From contig NZ_CANMBY010000002.1 in NCBI RefSeq assembly GCF_947496195.1, positions 744,001-808,000 on the forward strand: a DNA stretch of 64,000 nt, read 5' to 3'. Shown one piece after another: positions 17,198 to 26,032 of the stretch (position 1 is its first letter; every line of letters starts with the position of its first letter). A program made the position numbers and the translations under genes. This DNA comes from an uncultured Polaribacter sp. (lineage in GTDB: Bacteria; Bacteroidota; Bacteroidia; Flavobacteriales; Flavobacteriaceae). The notes under the pieces were generated by a model, which was not told the DNA's origin, did no database searches, and saw nothing but the letters and a program-made list of their open reading frames with translations.

Positions 17198-17342
17198 CAA
17201 AACTTAAGACAGGCTCGTGGTATTAAATCTATTTGTAGTAATGGTTAAAAGTAAAAAGCTAACCACTTAATCAAACTCAAAAATAAAAATCAGCTTGTTC
17301 CAAATTTACTTCGAAAAAATAACAGCAACTAACAGCTAACAG

Positions 17343-19736
17343 CTAAAAAAAATAACCAAATATTCTTTTATACCAAGGTTTTTTCACTTCATCAATATAA
17401 CCATATCCATATCCATATCCATATCCATATCCATATCCATAACCTCGCTTCATATCTGTGTCATTTAAAACAATGGCCATATTAGGTAATTTCTTTTCTT
17501 TGTATAAAGATTCTGGAACCACTAACATTCTTCTATCTAAATAATTGGCTCTGGTGACATATAAAAACATATCTGCATATTTAGCTACTAGAAGTGTATC
17601 TGTAACTAAATTAACAGGTGCTGTATCTACAATAATATAATCATAATCTTGCCTTACTTCTTCAAACAATTCTTTAATCTTATCTGTCATTAACAATTCA
17701 GCAGGGTTTGGTGGAATGACGCCAGATGCAATAATATCTAATCCTTTAATCTCTGGAATTTGAAATTTAATATGATCTAAGGTTTTAGAGTCGTTAGTAA
17801 TGTAATTGGTAATCCCCTCTCTTTCAGGTAAGCCTAAATATTCCGTAACTTTTGGTGCTCTAAGGTCTAACCCTACTAACAACACTTTTTTATTGGATAG
17901 TGATAAGGCTGCTGCTAAATTGATAGAGATAAAAGACTTCCCTTCTCCACTAGTAGTAGACGTAATAAAAATAGTTTTACCCAATTTCGAATTAGAATTT
18001 GGCAACATAAATTCTAAGTTGGTTCTGATTAAACGAAAAGCTTCAGAAGTACTAGAACGTGCATTTTTATTAATAACAATTTTAGCATCTATCTCAGAAT
18101 GTGGTACATCCCCCATAAAAGGCACTGACGTTAAACTTTCTATTTCTTTTCTAGAATGTACTTTCGTATCTAATAAATTTTTAATATAAATAAAAACAAA
18201 AGGAATAATTAAACCTAATAACAATGCCGCTAAGTAAATAATCTTCTTTTTTGGCGAAACAGGGATTCCATTACTGTAGGCGTAGTCAATAATTTTTGCA
18301 TTAGGTACAGTTACTGCTAAAGAAATGGCTGTTTCTTCTTTTTTCTTTAATAAATAAGAATACAATTCAGCATAAATTATTTTTTGGCGTTCAATATCAA
18401 TCATCTCTCTTTCAATAATTGGGATATTTGACACCTTATTTTTTGTTTTAATTACTTCACTATTCACTTTATCTAATTGAATATTTAAAGAGGCTTCTAA
18501 ATTATTTAAATTAGATTGTAAATTTTTTCGAAGTGTTTTAATTTCGTTTACTAATGCAATTAGATTTGGATTCTTCTTACCTGCAATAGGTTCTAATCTT
18601 TTTTTTGCCAATACCAATTCATTATACTTATTGATAGATTCAGAAGTAATGGCGTCAGTAAATCCTAGATTTGCGGGTAATACCTCTAATTGTTTTGATT
18701 GTTTTTTAATTTCTTCTTGTACCCAAGCCACCAAACTTAATTGCGTTTTTAATTCTATTAATTGATTGTTTGTTAATGATACATTTTCTAAATACATCAC
18801 TGCCTCTTCAGATAAACCTGATACACCATATTTTGTCTTATAATCTTTCACATCATCTTGAATAGAGCTTAAATCTAAACCTACACTTCTTAAACGCTCT
18901 TCAATAAATTGTTTGGTTTTATTAGATACAATACTTTTGTCTCTTATAGCATCTTGATTATATTGCTTCACTAACTCATTTAAAATATCTTCTGCTTTTG
19001 TAATTAATGGATCAGTTAGAGTAAGACTTAATACACTCGAGTTTTTATTCACTGGAGAGACGTCAATCTTATTTCGATAAGAATCAATAACTTTATCCCT
19101 TGATTTGAAACTAATTATGAATTTATTATCCTCAAACTGATCAATAAAAATTTTATTTTTTTTAATCTTAAAAAAACCAATACTACTTGGTACTATATCA
19201 TTATATTGATATTCTTTTTGTGTTGATTCTTCACTAAATAATGTAAATGAATTATCATTCAATTTTAAAATAAAAGTGGTATCTCTGTTATAAATAATCT
19301 CTTCTGAGTTTATAAAATTAATTGCAAAAGGGATATTTTTATATAGTTCAGATGTTTTAACTCTTCCCTCTTTAAATACAGAAATATTTAGATATAAGCT
19401 ATCTACTACTTTACCAATAATTTTACGAGATTTAAGTATTTCAATTTCATTATCTGTATTATTTGCAGAACCTGTACCTACGATTCCTAAATCTGCTACT
19501 GCTTTTAATTCATCTGAAATACCTGACTTCTGATTGTCTTTAATTAGTATTGATGTACTAGCTGTATATTGAGGTGTAGCATACCTAAGATATAAAACCG
19601 CTAGGGTTAAAGCTATAAGTGCAGAAACTGAAAACCAACGCCAGTATTGTACATATTTTTCTAATTCTTCTCGAATATTAATACTTTCAGAACTTTCCAT
19701 TTCTTGAAAAGATTTTTGATTAAAATATGACTCCAT
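17343..19736 (-). CDS. wzc: Wzc-like polysaccharide co-polymerase / tyrosine autokinase
   Basis: A 797-residue inner-membrane protein. Residues about 30-55 are the first membrane helix after a short cytoplasmic start; a long periplasmic coiled-coil region follows, and a second helix lies near residue 510 (IIYLAALLLGLIIPFVFIYI). The C-terminal BY-kinase domain has Walker A TSTTSGEGKSFISINLA, Walker A' VLLVGLDLRAP and Walker B YIIVDTAP. The tail contains eight Gly-Tyr pairs, the autophosphorylation cluster, encoded by a hexamer repeat. The protein controls chain length and export with the Wza-like protein one base upstream. It is the last gene of the locus. Confidence 0.95.
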   Translation of the reverse strand: MESYFNQKSFQEMESSESINIREELEKYVQYWRWFSVSALIALTLAVLYLRYATPQYTASTSILIKDNQKSGISDELKAVADLGIVGTGSANNTDNEIEILKSRKIIGKVVDSLYLNISVFKEGRVKTSELYKNIPFAINFINSEEIIYNRDTTFILKLNDNSFTLFSEESTQKEYQYNDIVPSSIGFFKIKKNKIFIDQFEDNKFIISFKSRDKVIDSYRNKIDVSPVNKNSSVLSLTLTDPLITKAEDILNELVKQYNQDAIRDKSIVSNKTKQFIEERLRSVGLDLSSIQDDVKDYKTKYGVSGLSEEAVMYLENVSLTNNQLIELKTQLSLVAWVQEEIKKQSKQLEVLPANLGFTDAITSESINKYNELVLAKKRLEPIAGKKNPNLIALVNEIKTLRKNLQSNLNNLEASLNIQLDKVNSEVIKTKNKVSNIPIIEREMIDIERQKIIYAELYSYLLKKKEETAISLAVTVPNAKIIDYAYSNGIPVSPKKKIIYLAALLLGLIIPFVFIYIKNLLDTKVHSRKEIESLTSVPFMGDVPHSEIDAKIVINKNARSSTSEAFRLIRTNLEFMLPNSNSKLGKTIFITSTTSGEGKSFISINLAAALSLSNKKVLLVGLDLRAPKVTEYLGLPEREGITNYITNDSKTLDHIKFQIPEIKGLDIIASGVIPPNPAELLMTDKIKELFEEVRQDYDYIIVDTAPVNLVTDTLLVAKYADMFLYVTRANYLDRRMLVVPESLYKEKKLPNMAIVLNDTDMKRGYGYGYGYGYGYGYGYIDEVKKPWYKRIFGYFF
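17401..17442 (-). repeat. GGATAT hexanucleotide repeat coding the Wzc tyrosine tail
   Basis: Six perfect CCATAT units plus a final CCATAA on the plus strand read on the minus strand as tandem GGATAT codon pairs (Gly-Tyr). With the flanking GGT-TAT pairs they give eight Gly-Tyr dipeptides. A gain or loss of one unit would keep the frame and change the number of tyrosines. Confidence 0.92.
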
Positions 19737-19737
19737 G

Positions 19738-20505
19738 TTATCTTGCTAATAAGGATACGATAGTAATTAATAAACCTGTTATTGAAATAAACAAAGTTGT
19801 ATTTGAATTTGCAGAAGCCGATTGTATTCTAGCATAATTAGGTTTTACATATACCACATCATTCTGTTGTAAATAATATACTGGAGAGGTAAAAACATCT
19901 TTAGATAATAGATTTACTGTATATTCTACTTTTTTCCCATTTTCTTCTCTTTGTACTAAAATACTTTCTCTTTCAGCAGAAATATTTAAATCTCCTGCTA
20001 AAGCAATAGCTTCTAGAATAGTAATTCGTTCGTTAGGTATGGTGTATGAACCAGGTCTTTGTACATCACCCAACACACTTATCTTATAGTTAGCTATTCT
20101 AATGTTTATATTAGGATTTTTTATATAATCAGGATCTAATTTATCTTTTAGCAATACAATTAATTCATCTCTACTTAAACCCCCAATTTTTAATTTCCCA
20201 ATGATTGGAAAATCAATTTCCCCATTACTGTCAACTAAATAATTCTGCTGCTGTGCCACACCAATTGCTGAATTAGAAGAAGTAGAATAGGTAACTGCTG
20301 CTAAGTTAAAAGGTCTTACAGCTTCAGTATCTAAAGCAGTTATGGTGATTTGTAATAAATCATCTGGTTTTATTATGGTTTTATAACTATTTGAAACCTT
20401 TGATTGATCTATTTCGTCATTTTGAAAATAAATTATTTCTTTTTTAGAAACACAGCTACTTAAAATAATAAGTAAAAAAAATATAAAGTACTTTGTTTTA
20501 GTCAT
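19738..20505 (-). CDS. wza: Wza-like polysaccharide export outer-membrane lipoprotein
   Basis: A 255-residue lipoprotein, signal MTKTKYFIFFLLIILSSC with lipobox LSSC. It has the polysaccharide export (Poly_export) domain beginning near KTIIKPDDLLQITITALD and an SLBB domain (ISVLGDVQRPGSYTIPNE), and ends with a hydrophobic segment (TTLFISITGLLITIVSLLAR) in place of the long Wza C-terminal helix. It forms the outer-membrane exit for the polymer and pairs with the Wzc-like kinase directly downstream. The start overlaps the previous gene by 8 bases. Confidence 0.93.
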   Translation of the reverse strand: MTKTKYFIFFLLIILSSCVSKKEIIYFQNDEIDQSKVSNSYKTIIKPDDLLQITITALDTEAVRPFNLAAVTYSTSSNSAIGVAQQQNYLVDSNGEIDFPIIGKLKIGGLSRDELIVLLKDKLDPDYIKNPNINIRIANYKISVLGDVQRPGSYTIPNERITILEAIALAGDLNISAERESILVQREENGKKVEYTVNLLSKDVFTSPVYYLQQNDVVYVKPNYARIQSASANSNTTLFISITGLLITIVSLLAR

Positions 20506-22402
20506 TTAATGTAATTTTATCCAACTCTTCAAATTCAGAGTTTTTTGATATATATTCTGGTATGATGGCTTTCATTTCTTTCACTAAATCTTTATTAGTT
20601 AGAGATTTAAAATTATGGATTAATCCTTCAATTTTATCTTTTACCATACAACTATCTATCTCTGAAGTTTTTGCAATCATAATTTTATCATGATAGGTTT
20701 TTGTGGTATTTTCACCATCTGCCAACAATTCTTCATACAATTTTTCTCCTGGGCGTAAACCTGTTATTTTAATATCAATATCATCAGGATATTTTAAGCC
20801 CGACAAATATATCATTCTTTTAGCGATGTCAAAAATTTTAACTGACTTACCCATGTCAAAAATATAGATTTCTCCACCTTGCCCCATCGTTCCTGCTTCT
20901 AATACCAAACTACAAGCTTCTGGTATGGTCATAAAATAACGTGTAATCTCTTTATGAGTAACTGTTAAAGGTCCTCCATGCTCTATTTGTTTCTTAAATA
21001 AAGGAATCACAGATCCATTAGAACCCAAAACATTACCAAATCGTGTGGTGGTAAACTTTGTTTTACTTGCTTTTTTACTTAAACAACTAATATATAGTTC
21101 TGCTATTCGTTTAGAAGCACCCATCACATTAGTAGGATTCACGGCTTTATCAGTAGACACCATGACAAAACGTTCAATATCATACTTCAACGCTAAATCA
21201 GCAACATTTTTTGTGCCTAATACATTAATTTTAATGGCTTCATAAGGCGATTTTTCCATTAAAGGTACATGCTTATAGGCTGCAGCATGAAAAACTCTAT
21301 CTGGATTGTATTTTTTAAAAATACGTTCTAATTTAAATTGATCTCTAATATCACAAACAATAGCTACAAAGTTTTCATCTCCTTCTTGAATTAATTCTTG
21401 CTGTAAATCATACAAAGGAGATTCTGCCTGATCTATTAAAATTAGTTTTTTGATATTATAAGAAGCTAATTGTCTAGAAATTTCACTTCCAATTGAACCT
21501 GCTGCTCCAGTAACTAATACTACCTTTCCACTTACCTTGCTTTTGACTACAGGATTATCAATACTAATTTGATCTCTATCAAGTAAATCGTCGATATGTA
21601 CTTGTTTAATTTGATTGGCTTGAAAATCACCTTCAATCCATTTAGACAATGGAGGTACTGTTTTTACCTTGATATCTAAATTTAAAAACTTATCTGTCAA
21701 TTCTAATAATCTGCCCGATTTTAACCTTGGCATAGAAAAAATCACTTCAGTAATATTGTGCTTCTCTAAAAAGTGTTTCGTAATTTTTAGAGGACTATAT
21801 ATTTTTATTCGATCTATTTTTTTATTAATTTTATTGGGGTTATCATCAACAAAACCAACAACCTCAAAATTATTTTTTGGATCTCTATTTAAAGTCGCAT
21901 AAGTAATCATCCCTGAATCACCAGCCCCATAAATCAAAATATTAGTCACTTTTTTTAAACTAGTATTTAACAATTCAAAAAAGGACTTAAACATAAAACG
22001 ACTAATAATCAACACAAAGGTTGACACTAAAAAATGTATTAAAATGATAGAAGTAGGGATCTGAAAATTTGGAAAGATATTTAATGCACCATTAATTAAT
22101 AATAGTGTACTTAAACCTATCGTATAAATAGAAATACCCACAAAAACATTAAACGCATCTTTAGTGCCAGTATGTCTAATGATTCCTTTGTAGGAACCCA
22201 CTATTAAAAATGACAATAATGCTAATATTATTACTAAAGGCAGCTGAATTAAAACTTCAGAAACTTCAAAATCTAGACTTGCATTGAATCGTATAGCGTA
22301 AGCAAAGAAAAAAGATAAAGCTACTAAACATAAATCTACAAATAAAACTAACCATTTAGATGCATATTTATTTAATGTTCGTAGAAAAAATATTCTTAAC
22401 AT
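20498..22402 (-). CDS. Membrane NDP-sugar 4,6-dehydratase, PglF/CapD/WbpM family
   Basis: A 634-residue protein with four N-terminal membrane helices (residues about 15-130), a Rossmann CoA-binding-like domain (NILIYGAGDSGMITYATL) and a C-terminal SDR domain (LVTGAAGSIGSEISRQL; STDKAVNPTNVMGASKR). The Met in place of the usual Tyr before the Lys is typical of this family. It converts UDP-GlcNAc to the 4-keto-6-deoxy sugar, the first step to bacillosamine or QuiNAc/FucNAc. The downstream-acting aminotransferase, acetyltransferase and sugar transferase are encoded just upstream, so a PglF-like role is the best inference. Confidence 0.9.
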   Translation of the reverse strand: MLRIFFLRTLNKYASKWLVLFVDLCLVALSFFFAYAIRFNASLDFEVSEVLIQLPLVIILALLSFLIVGSYKGIIRHTGTKDAFNVFVGISIYTIGLSTLLLINGALNIFPNFQIPTSIILIHFLVSTFVLIISRFMFKSFFELLNTSLKKVTNILIYGAGDSGMITYATLNRDPKNNFEVVGFVDDNPNKINKKIDRIKIYSPLKITKHFLEKHNITEVIFSMPRLKSGRLLELTDKFLNLDIKVKTVPPLSKWIEGDFQANQIKQVHIDDLLDRDQISIDNPVVKSKVSGKVVLVTGAAGSIGSEISRQLASYNIKKLILIDQAESPLYDLQQELIQEGDENFVAIVCDIRDQFKLERIFKKYNPDRVFHAAAYKHVPLMEKSPYEAIKINVLGTKNVADLALKYDIERFVMVSTDKAVNPTNVMGASKRIAELYISCLSKKASKTKFTTTRFGNVLGSNGSVIPLFKKQIEHGGPLTVTHKEITRYFMTIPEACSLVLEAGTMGQGGEIYIFDMGKSVKIFDIAKRMIYLSGLKYPDDIDIKITGLRPGEKLYEELLADGENTTKTYHDKIMIAKTSEIDSCMVKDKIEGLIHNFKSLTNKDLVKEMKAIIPEYISKNSEFEELDKITLND

Positions 22403-22446
22403 AACTTATTATAGTATGAGTAAAATTACGAAAAATAATTAGATTC

Positions 22447-23577
22447 CTATATAAAAAACTGTATTACTGAAGCTATTCTTTCTTTTTCCAAATCTGTTAA
22501 ATTTGAACCTGAAGGTAAACACAAACCATTTTTAAATATTTTCTCAGCATTGTTACTTCCAAAATACAAATAATCTTTAAAAACTGGCTGCAAGTGCATA
22601 GGTTTCCAAAGCGGACGTGATTCAATATTTTCTTTTTCTAATGCTAATCGAAGATCCTCTCTAGAAAAACCTGTCAACACCTCATCAATCATTATGGCAC
22701 TTAACCAATGGTTTGAAAAATAATCTTTATTTGGTTCTACAAACACAGTAATACCTTCAATATTTTTAAATAATTCTTGATAAAACGCATTATTTTCTCT
22801 TCGTAAACCAATATGCTTATCTAATACTTCCATTTGTCCACGCCCTATACCTGCAACAATATTGCTCATACGATAATTATATCCAATATGAGAGTGTTGG
22901 TAATGTGGTGCAGTATCACGTGCTTGAGTAGCTAAAAAAATGGCTTTCTGTTTCACTTTTTCATTTCTACATACCAAAGCACCTCCACCAGAAGTCGTAA
23001 TAATTTTATTACCATTAAAAGATAAAACTCCAAAATCACCAAATGTTCCACATTTTTGTCCTTTGTAAATAGAACCTAATGCCTCAGCTGCATCTTCAAT
23101 TAAAGTGATTTCATATTTATTTGAAATCTCCTTAATTTTATTCATTTGAGCTGGCATACCATATAAATGAACTACTATTATGGCTCTAGGCTTTTTCCCA
23201 TTTTTAATTCTGTCTATAATAGCCTCTTCTAATGCTACCGGACACATATTCCAAGTAGTGGTTTCACTGTCAATAAAAACTGGTTTTGCATCTAAATAGA
23301 CAATAGGATTAGCAGAAGCAGAAAATGTCATACTTTGGCAAATTACTTCATCGTTATTACTTACACCAGATAAAATTAAGGCGAGATGCAATGCTGCAGT
23401 ACCTGAAGATAAACAGGCAACTTTTGAATCTTTATTAACATAATTTTCTAAGTCTTTCTCAAATCCATTTACATTAGGCCCTAAAGGGGCTACCCAATTA
23501 CTGTTAAATGCTTCTTGTACATATTTTTGCTCACCACCTCCCATATGTGGGGAAGACAACCAGATTTTTTCTTTCAT
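22447..23577 (-). CDS. PLP-dependent sugar aminotransferase (PglE-like, DegT/DnrJ family)
   Basis: A 376-residue fold-type I aminotransferase. The PLP Lys is in SFNGNKIITTSGGGALV, preceded by LIEDAAEALGS. It likely transfers an amino group from glutamate to C4 of the UDP-4-keto-6-deoxy-GlcNAc made by the PglF-like dehydratase. The start MKEKIWLSSPHMGGGEQKYV matches PglE-like and LegC/EpsN-type enzymes. It lies three bases after the acetyltransferase gene. The C4 specificity is inferred from its neighbours, not from residues. Confidence 0.9.
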   Translation of the reverse strand: MKEKIWLSSPHMGGGEQKYVQEAFNSNWVAPLGPNVNGFEKDLENYVNKDSKVACLSSGTAALHLALILSGVSNNDEVICQSMTFSASANPIVYLDAKPVFIDSETTTWNMCPVALEEAIIDRIKNGKKPRAIIVVHLYGMPAQMNKIKEISNKYEITLIEDAAEALGSIYKGQKCGTFGDFGVLSFNGNKIITTSGGGALVCRNEKVKQKAIFLATQARDTAPHYQHSHIGYNYRMSNIVAGIGRGQMEVLDKHIGLRRENNAFYQELFKNIEGITVFVEPNKDYFSNHWLSAIMIDEVLTGFSREDLRLALEKENIESRPLWKPMHLQPVFKDYLYFGSNNAEKIFKNGLCLPSGSNLTDLEKERIASVIQFFI

Positions 23578-23580
23578 ATT

Positions 23581-24183
23581 CTATTTAATTATTTTACCAG
23601 GATTACCTACAACTGTAGAATAGTCAGGAACATCATTTATAATAACAGCACCAGCGCCAATAGTAACCCAACAACCTACTTTAATACCAGGTATTATAAC
23701 AGCACCTGCACCCACATGTGTACCTTCACCAATAGTAACACCTCCTGTAATAGTTGCATTAGGTGATATATGAACGTAATCTTGAATTATACAATCATGT
23801 TCTATTATAGCACCAGAATTAATGATACAATGCTTTCCTACTATTGCATCAGAATTAATCACAACTGAAGGCATAACTACAACTCCTTTATTTATGAGAC
23901 AAAATTCAGAAATCTTTGCAGATTTATCTATCAAGGAAATAAATTTAACATTAATTGATTTACTAATTTTTTTTCTTACTTTATTATTACCTATAGAAAT
24001 AACAAATTTTTCATTTATTAAAGAACTAACTGCAGTAGAATGTAAAATTGGAACACCATGTAAAGAATCTGTTTTTGGCTTATCATCTAAATAAGCAACA
24101 ACATTTAGATTATTAATAGTGGCTAAATCTTTAACAACTTTACCATGTCCACTAGCACCATATAAATAAATCTGGTTATGCAT
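23581..24183 (-). CDS. NeuD/PglD-like sugar O/N-acetyltransferase
   Basis: A 200-residue protein with an N-terminal Rossmann-like sugar-nucleotide domain ([17 protein letters not shown]) and a C-terminal left-handed beta-helix of hexapeptide repeats ([21 protein letters not shown] onward). The likely catalytic His is in [16 protein letters not shown]. PglD acetylates the 4-amino group of UDP-4-amino sugar to give UDP-di-N-acetylbacillosamine. It overlaps the sugar transferase gene upstream by 8 bases and precedes the aminotransferase, a pglC-pglD-pglE order. Confidence 0.9.
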   Translation of the reverse strand: MHNQIYLYGASGHGKVVKDLATINNLNVVAYLDDKPKTDSLHGVPILHSTAVSSLINEKFVISIGNNKVRKKISKSINVKFISLIDKSAKISEFCLINKGVVVMPSVVINSDAIVGKHCIINSGAIIEHDCIIQDYVHISPNATITGGVTIGEGTHVGAGAVIIPGIKVGCWVTIGAGAVIINDVPDYSTVVGNPGKIIK

Positions 24184-24781
24184 TGCCTAAAAACTTTGTA
24201 GTTGTTTCTTGCCCCTCTTTAGATATCCCATCAGACTTAAATACTTTTAAAAATGTTAATAAAAAGATTTTTACATCTAAAAAGAAAGAATAATTTTCAA
24301 CATACCAAACATCATATTCAAATTTTTGCTCCCAACTAATAGCATTTCTTCCATTTACTTGTGCCCAACCAGAAATACCTGGTTTTACTAAATGACGTTT
24401 TCTTTGTCTATCATTGTATAAAGGCAGATATTCAGGTAATAGTGGTCTAGGCCCAATAATAGACATGTCTCCTTTTAACAAATTAATAATTTGAGGAAGT
24501 TCATCTAAAGATGTTTTTCTTATAAATTGACCAGCTTTAGTTAACCTTTTATCATCAGGTAGTAAATTTCCATTTTTATCTTTTTTATCGTTCATGGTTT
24601 TAAACTTAATAATTTTAAAAATCTTCTCATGAAGACCTGGTCTGTTTTGATAAAAAAATGGAGTTCCATTATTATTTATTACTAAAGTAACGAAGACAAT
24701 TAAAAAAAAAGGTGAAAACACAACAACTCCAATCAAACCTATGAAGATATCGAAAAAACGTTTGAAAAATAATTTATACAT
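24176..24781 (-). CDS. Initiating phosphoglycosyl transferase (PglC-like)
   Basis: A 201-residue monotopic membrane sugar transferase with one N-terminal re-entrant hydrophobic helix ([20 protein letters not shown]) and the catalytic domain motifs [34 protein letters not shown] and [14 protein letters not shown]. It transfers a phospho-sugar to undecaprenyl phosphate and so starts the repeat unit. Its small size, without the long polytopic N-terminus of WbaP, matches the PglC group and the adjacent bacillosamine-type genes. Confidence 0.93.
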   Translation of the reverse strand: MYKLFFKRFFDIFIGLIGVVVFSPFFLIVFVTLVINNNGTPFFYQNRPGLHEKIFKIIKFKTMNDKKDKNGNLLPDDKRLTKAGQFIRKTSLDELPQIINLLKGDMSIIGPRPLLPEYLPLYNDRQRKRHLVKPGISGWAQVNGRNAISWEQKFEYDVWYVENYSFFLDVKIFLLTFLKVFKSDGISKEGQETTTKFLGNA

Positions 24782-24784
24782 CGT

Positions 24785-26032
24785 TTACAAAATTAGTGAG
24801 ATTTTTCTTAAATATTCTTTTGCTAGGTGTTCTCTATCAAAATATTCTTTAGCATATTTATAACCAGACTCTCCCATTTGACTTAATTCATCTTCGGATA
24901 ACCTTATTGACTCTCTAATTCCTCTTACTATTTCCTTAGTATTTTCTGGCTCAACATAAATACCACATTTTGCATTATGTACTAAATCTCTAGAAACTCC
25001 ATCAATAGCTAATAAGATTGGTTTCTTACAAGACATATAATCAAAAGTTTTATTTGAATATATGGTTTTGAATGTATCTACTTTCTTTAGTACTGAAGCT
25101 CCCATATCAGAAGCTAAAATGTATTTAAAAACCTCTTTTTTAGGAACTGGATCTCTAAAAATCACATTCTTTAATCCCTTTTTTAAAACTTCCTCTTGGA
25201 GAGCTTGTTTTCTCATCCCTGCTCCTATTAATTGAAAAACCACATTTGTATCTTTCAATTCTTCAGCTGCTGCTACCAACTGAATTAAGTGATTAGCAAC
25301 ACCATGAGCACCTACATAAGTGATTACAAAATTATTTTCTAAACCTAGTTCTTTTTTAAATTCAGAAGGATTAAACGATATCTCTTTTTGTATTCTTTCT
25401 GCCAAAGTGAAATCAGCTGCATTTGGTATAAATATAATTTTTTGAAGAGAAATATTTTTATCCTTAATTAATTTATCTCTAAATGCAGGAGTTAAAACAT
25501 TTATTAGCTTTGCTTTTTTGTAAATAAATTTTTCAAACCAATATGCAAATTTTATGATCTGCTTATTTTTTAAAACTCCAGTATCTATAGCTGATTCTGG
25601 CCACAAATCTCTAATTTCAAATACAAATGGTATTCTTTTAATTAATGAAAGTATATAAGCAGTAATACCTACAAAAAGAGGAGGTGATGTTACTAAAATC
25701 ACATCATATTTACCTTCTGTTTTAAATAAACCAGCATAAATACTTGAAATAACAAATGAAAAATAAGCCCATAATCTTCCTAAAAAACTTACGTTGTAAC
25801 TTTCAGATACATGACACCTTATAATATCTACATTTTCATAAAACTGTTTATCTTTAAATGTAAACCTTGCTTTGTAACGGTCTTGCTTTTTACCAGTATT
25901 ATAATGAACCATTCCTGCTAAAACAGTTACAGAATGCCCTTGACTGGACCAAGTTTTAGTCATTTCATTAAATCTAGATCCTCCACCATCTCCTTTTTCT
26001 AGAAAATACTGATGAATAAGTAATATCCTCAT
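24785..26032 (-). CDS. GT4 family glycosyltransferase (WbuB-like)
   Basis: A 415-residue GT-B fold transferase. The N-terminus MRILLIHQYFLEKGDGGGSR with the following TVLAG matches the WbuB-type family that adds the second sugar in many O-antigens. The C-terminal donor half contains the GT4 signatures VTYVGAHGVANHLIQLVAAA and YSNKTFDYMSCKKPILLA. A hydrophobic stretch near residue 85-125 (FVISSIYAGLF, LFVGITAYILSLI) could touch the membrane. It likely acts right after the PglC-like initiation enzyme encoded 3 bases downstream. Donor sugar unknown. Confidence 0.88.
   Translation of the reverse strand: MRILLIHQYFLEKGDGGGSRFNEMTKTWSSQGHSVTVLAGMVHYNTGKKQDRYKARFTFKDKQFYENVDIIRCHVSESYNVSFLGRLWAYFSFVISSIYAGLFKTEGKYDVILVTSPPLFVGITAYILSLIKRIPFVFEIRDLWPESAIDTGVLKNKQIIKFAYWFEKFIYKKAKLINVLTPAFRDKLIKDKNISLQKIIFIPNAADFTLAERIQKEISFNPSEFKKELGLENNFVITYVGAHGVANHLIQLVAAAEELKDTNVVFQLIGAGMRKQALQEEVLKKGLKNVIFRDPVPKKEVFKYILASDMGASVLKKVDTFKTIYSNKTFDYMSCKKPILLAIDGVSRDLVHNAKCGIYVEPENTKEIVRGIRESIRLSEDELSQMGESGYKYAKEYFDREHLAKEYLRKISLIL

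Larger units (their letters stand above)
16951..17342. other. Convergent spacer made of REP-like repeat pieces
   Basis: These 392 bases between the phosphatase and kinase genes hold no credible gene. Open frames here translate repeat sequence. Four repeat-like blocks are seen: GTCATTACGAGC...AAGATTGCTTCATTC (16959-17026), CATTTCGAGTCTTTCG... CTCGTATCGAGAAATCT (17038-17086), an 81-base palindromic block (17090-17170), and a second CATTTCGAGTCTTTCG (17182-17197). Near the kinase end CAGCTAA occurs twice in tandem (about 17332-17346). Confidence 0.7.

Noticed and set aside
16992..17248. Two overlapping open frames of 70-80 codons after the CpsB-like gene
   Set aside because: They translate the REP-like repeat pieces; no start signal and no protein-like composition.
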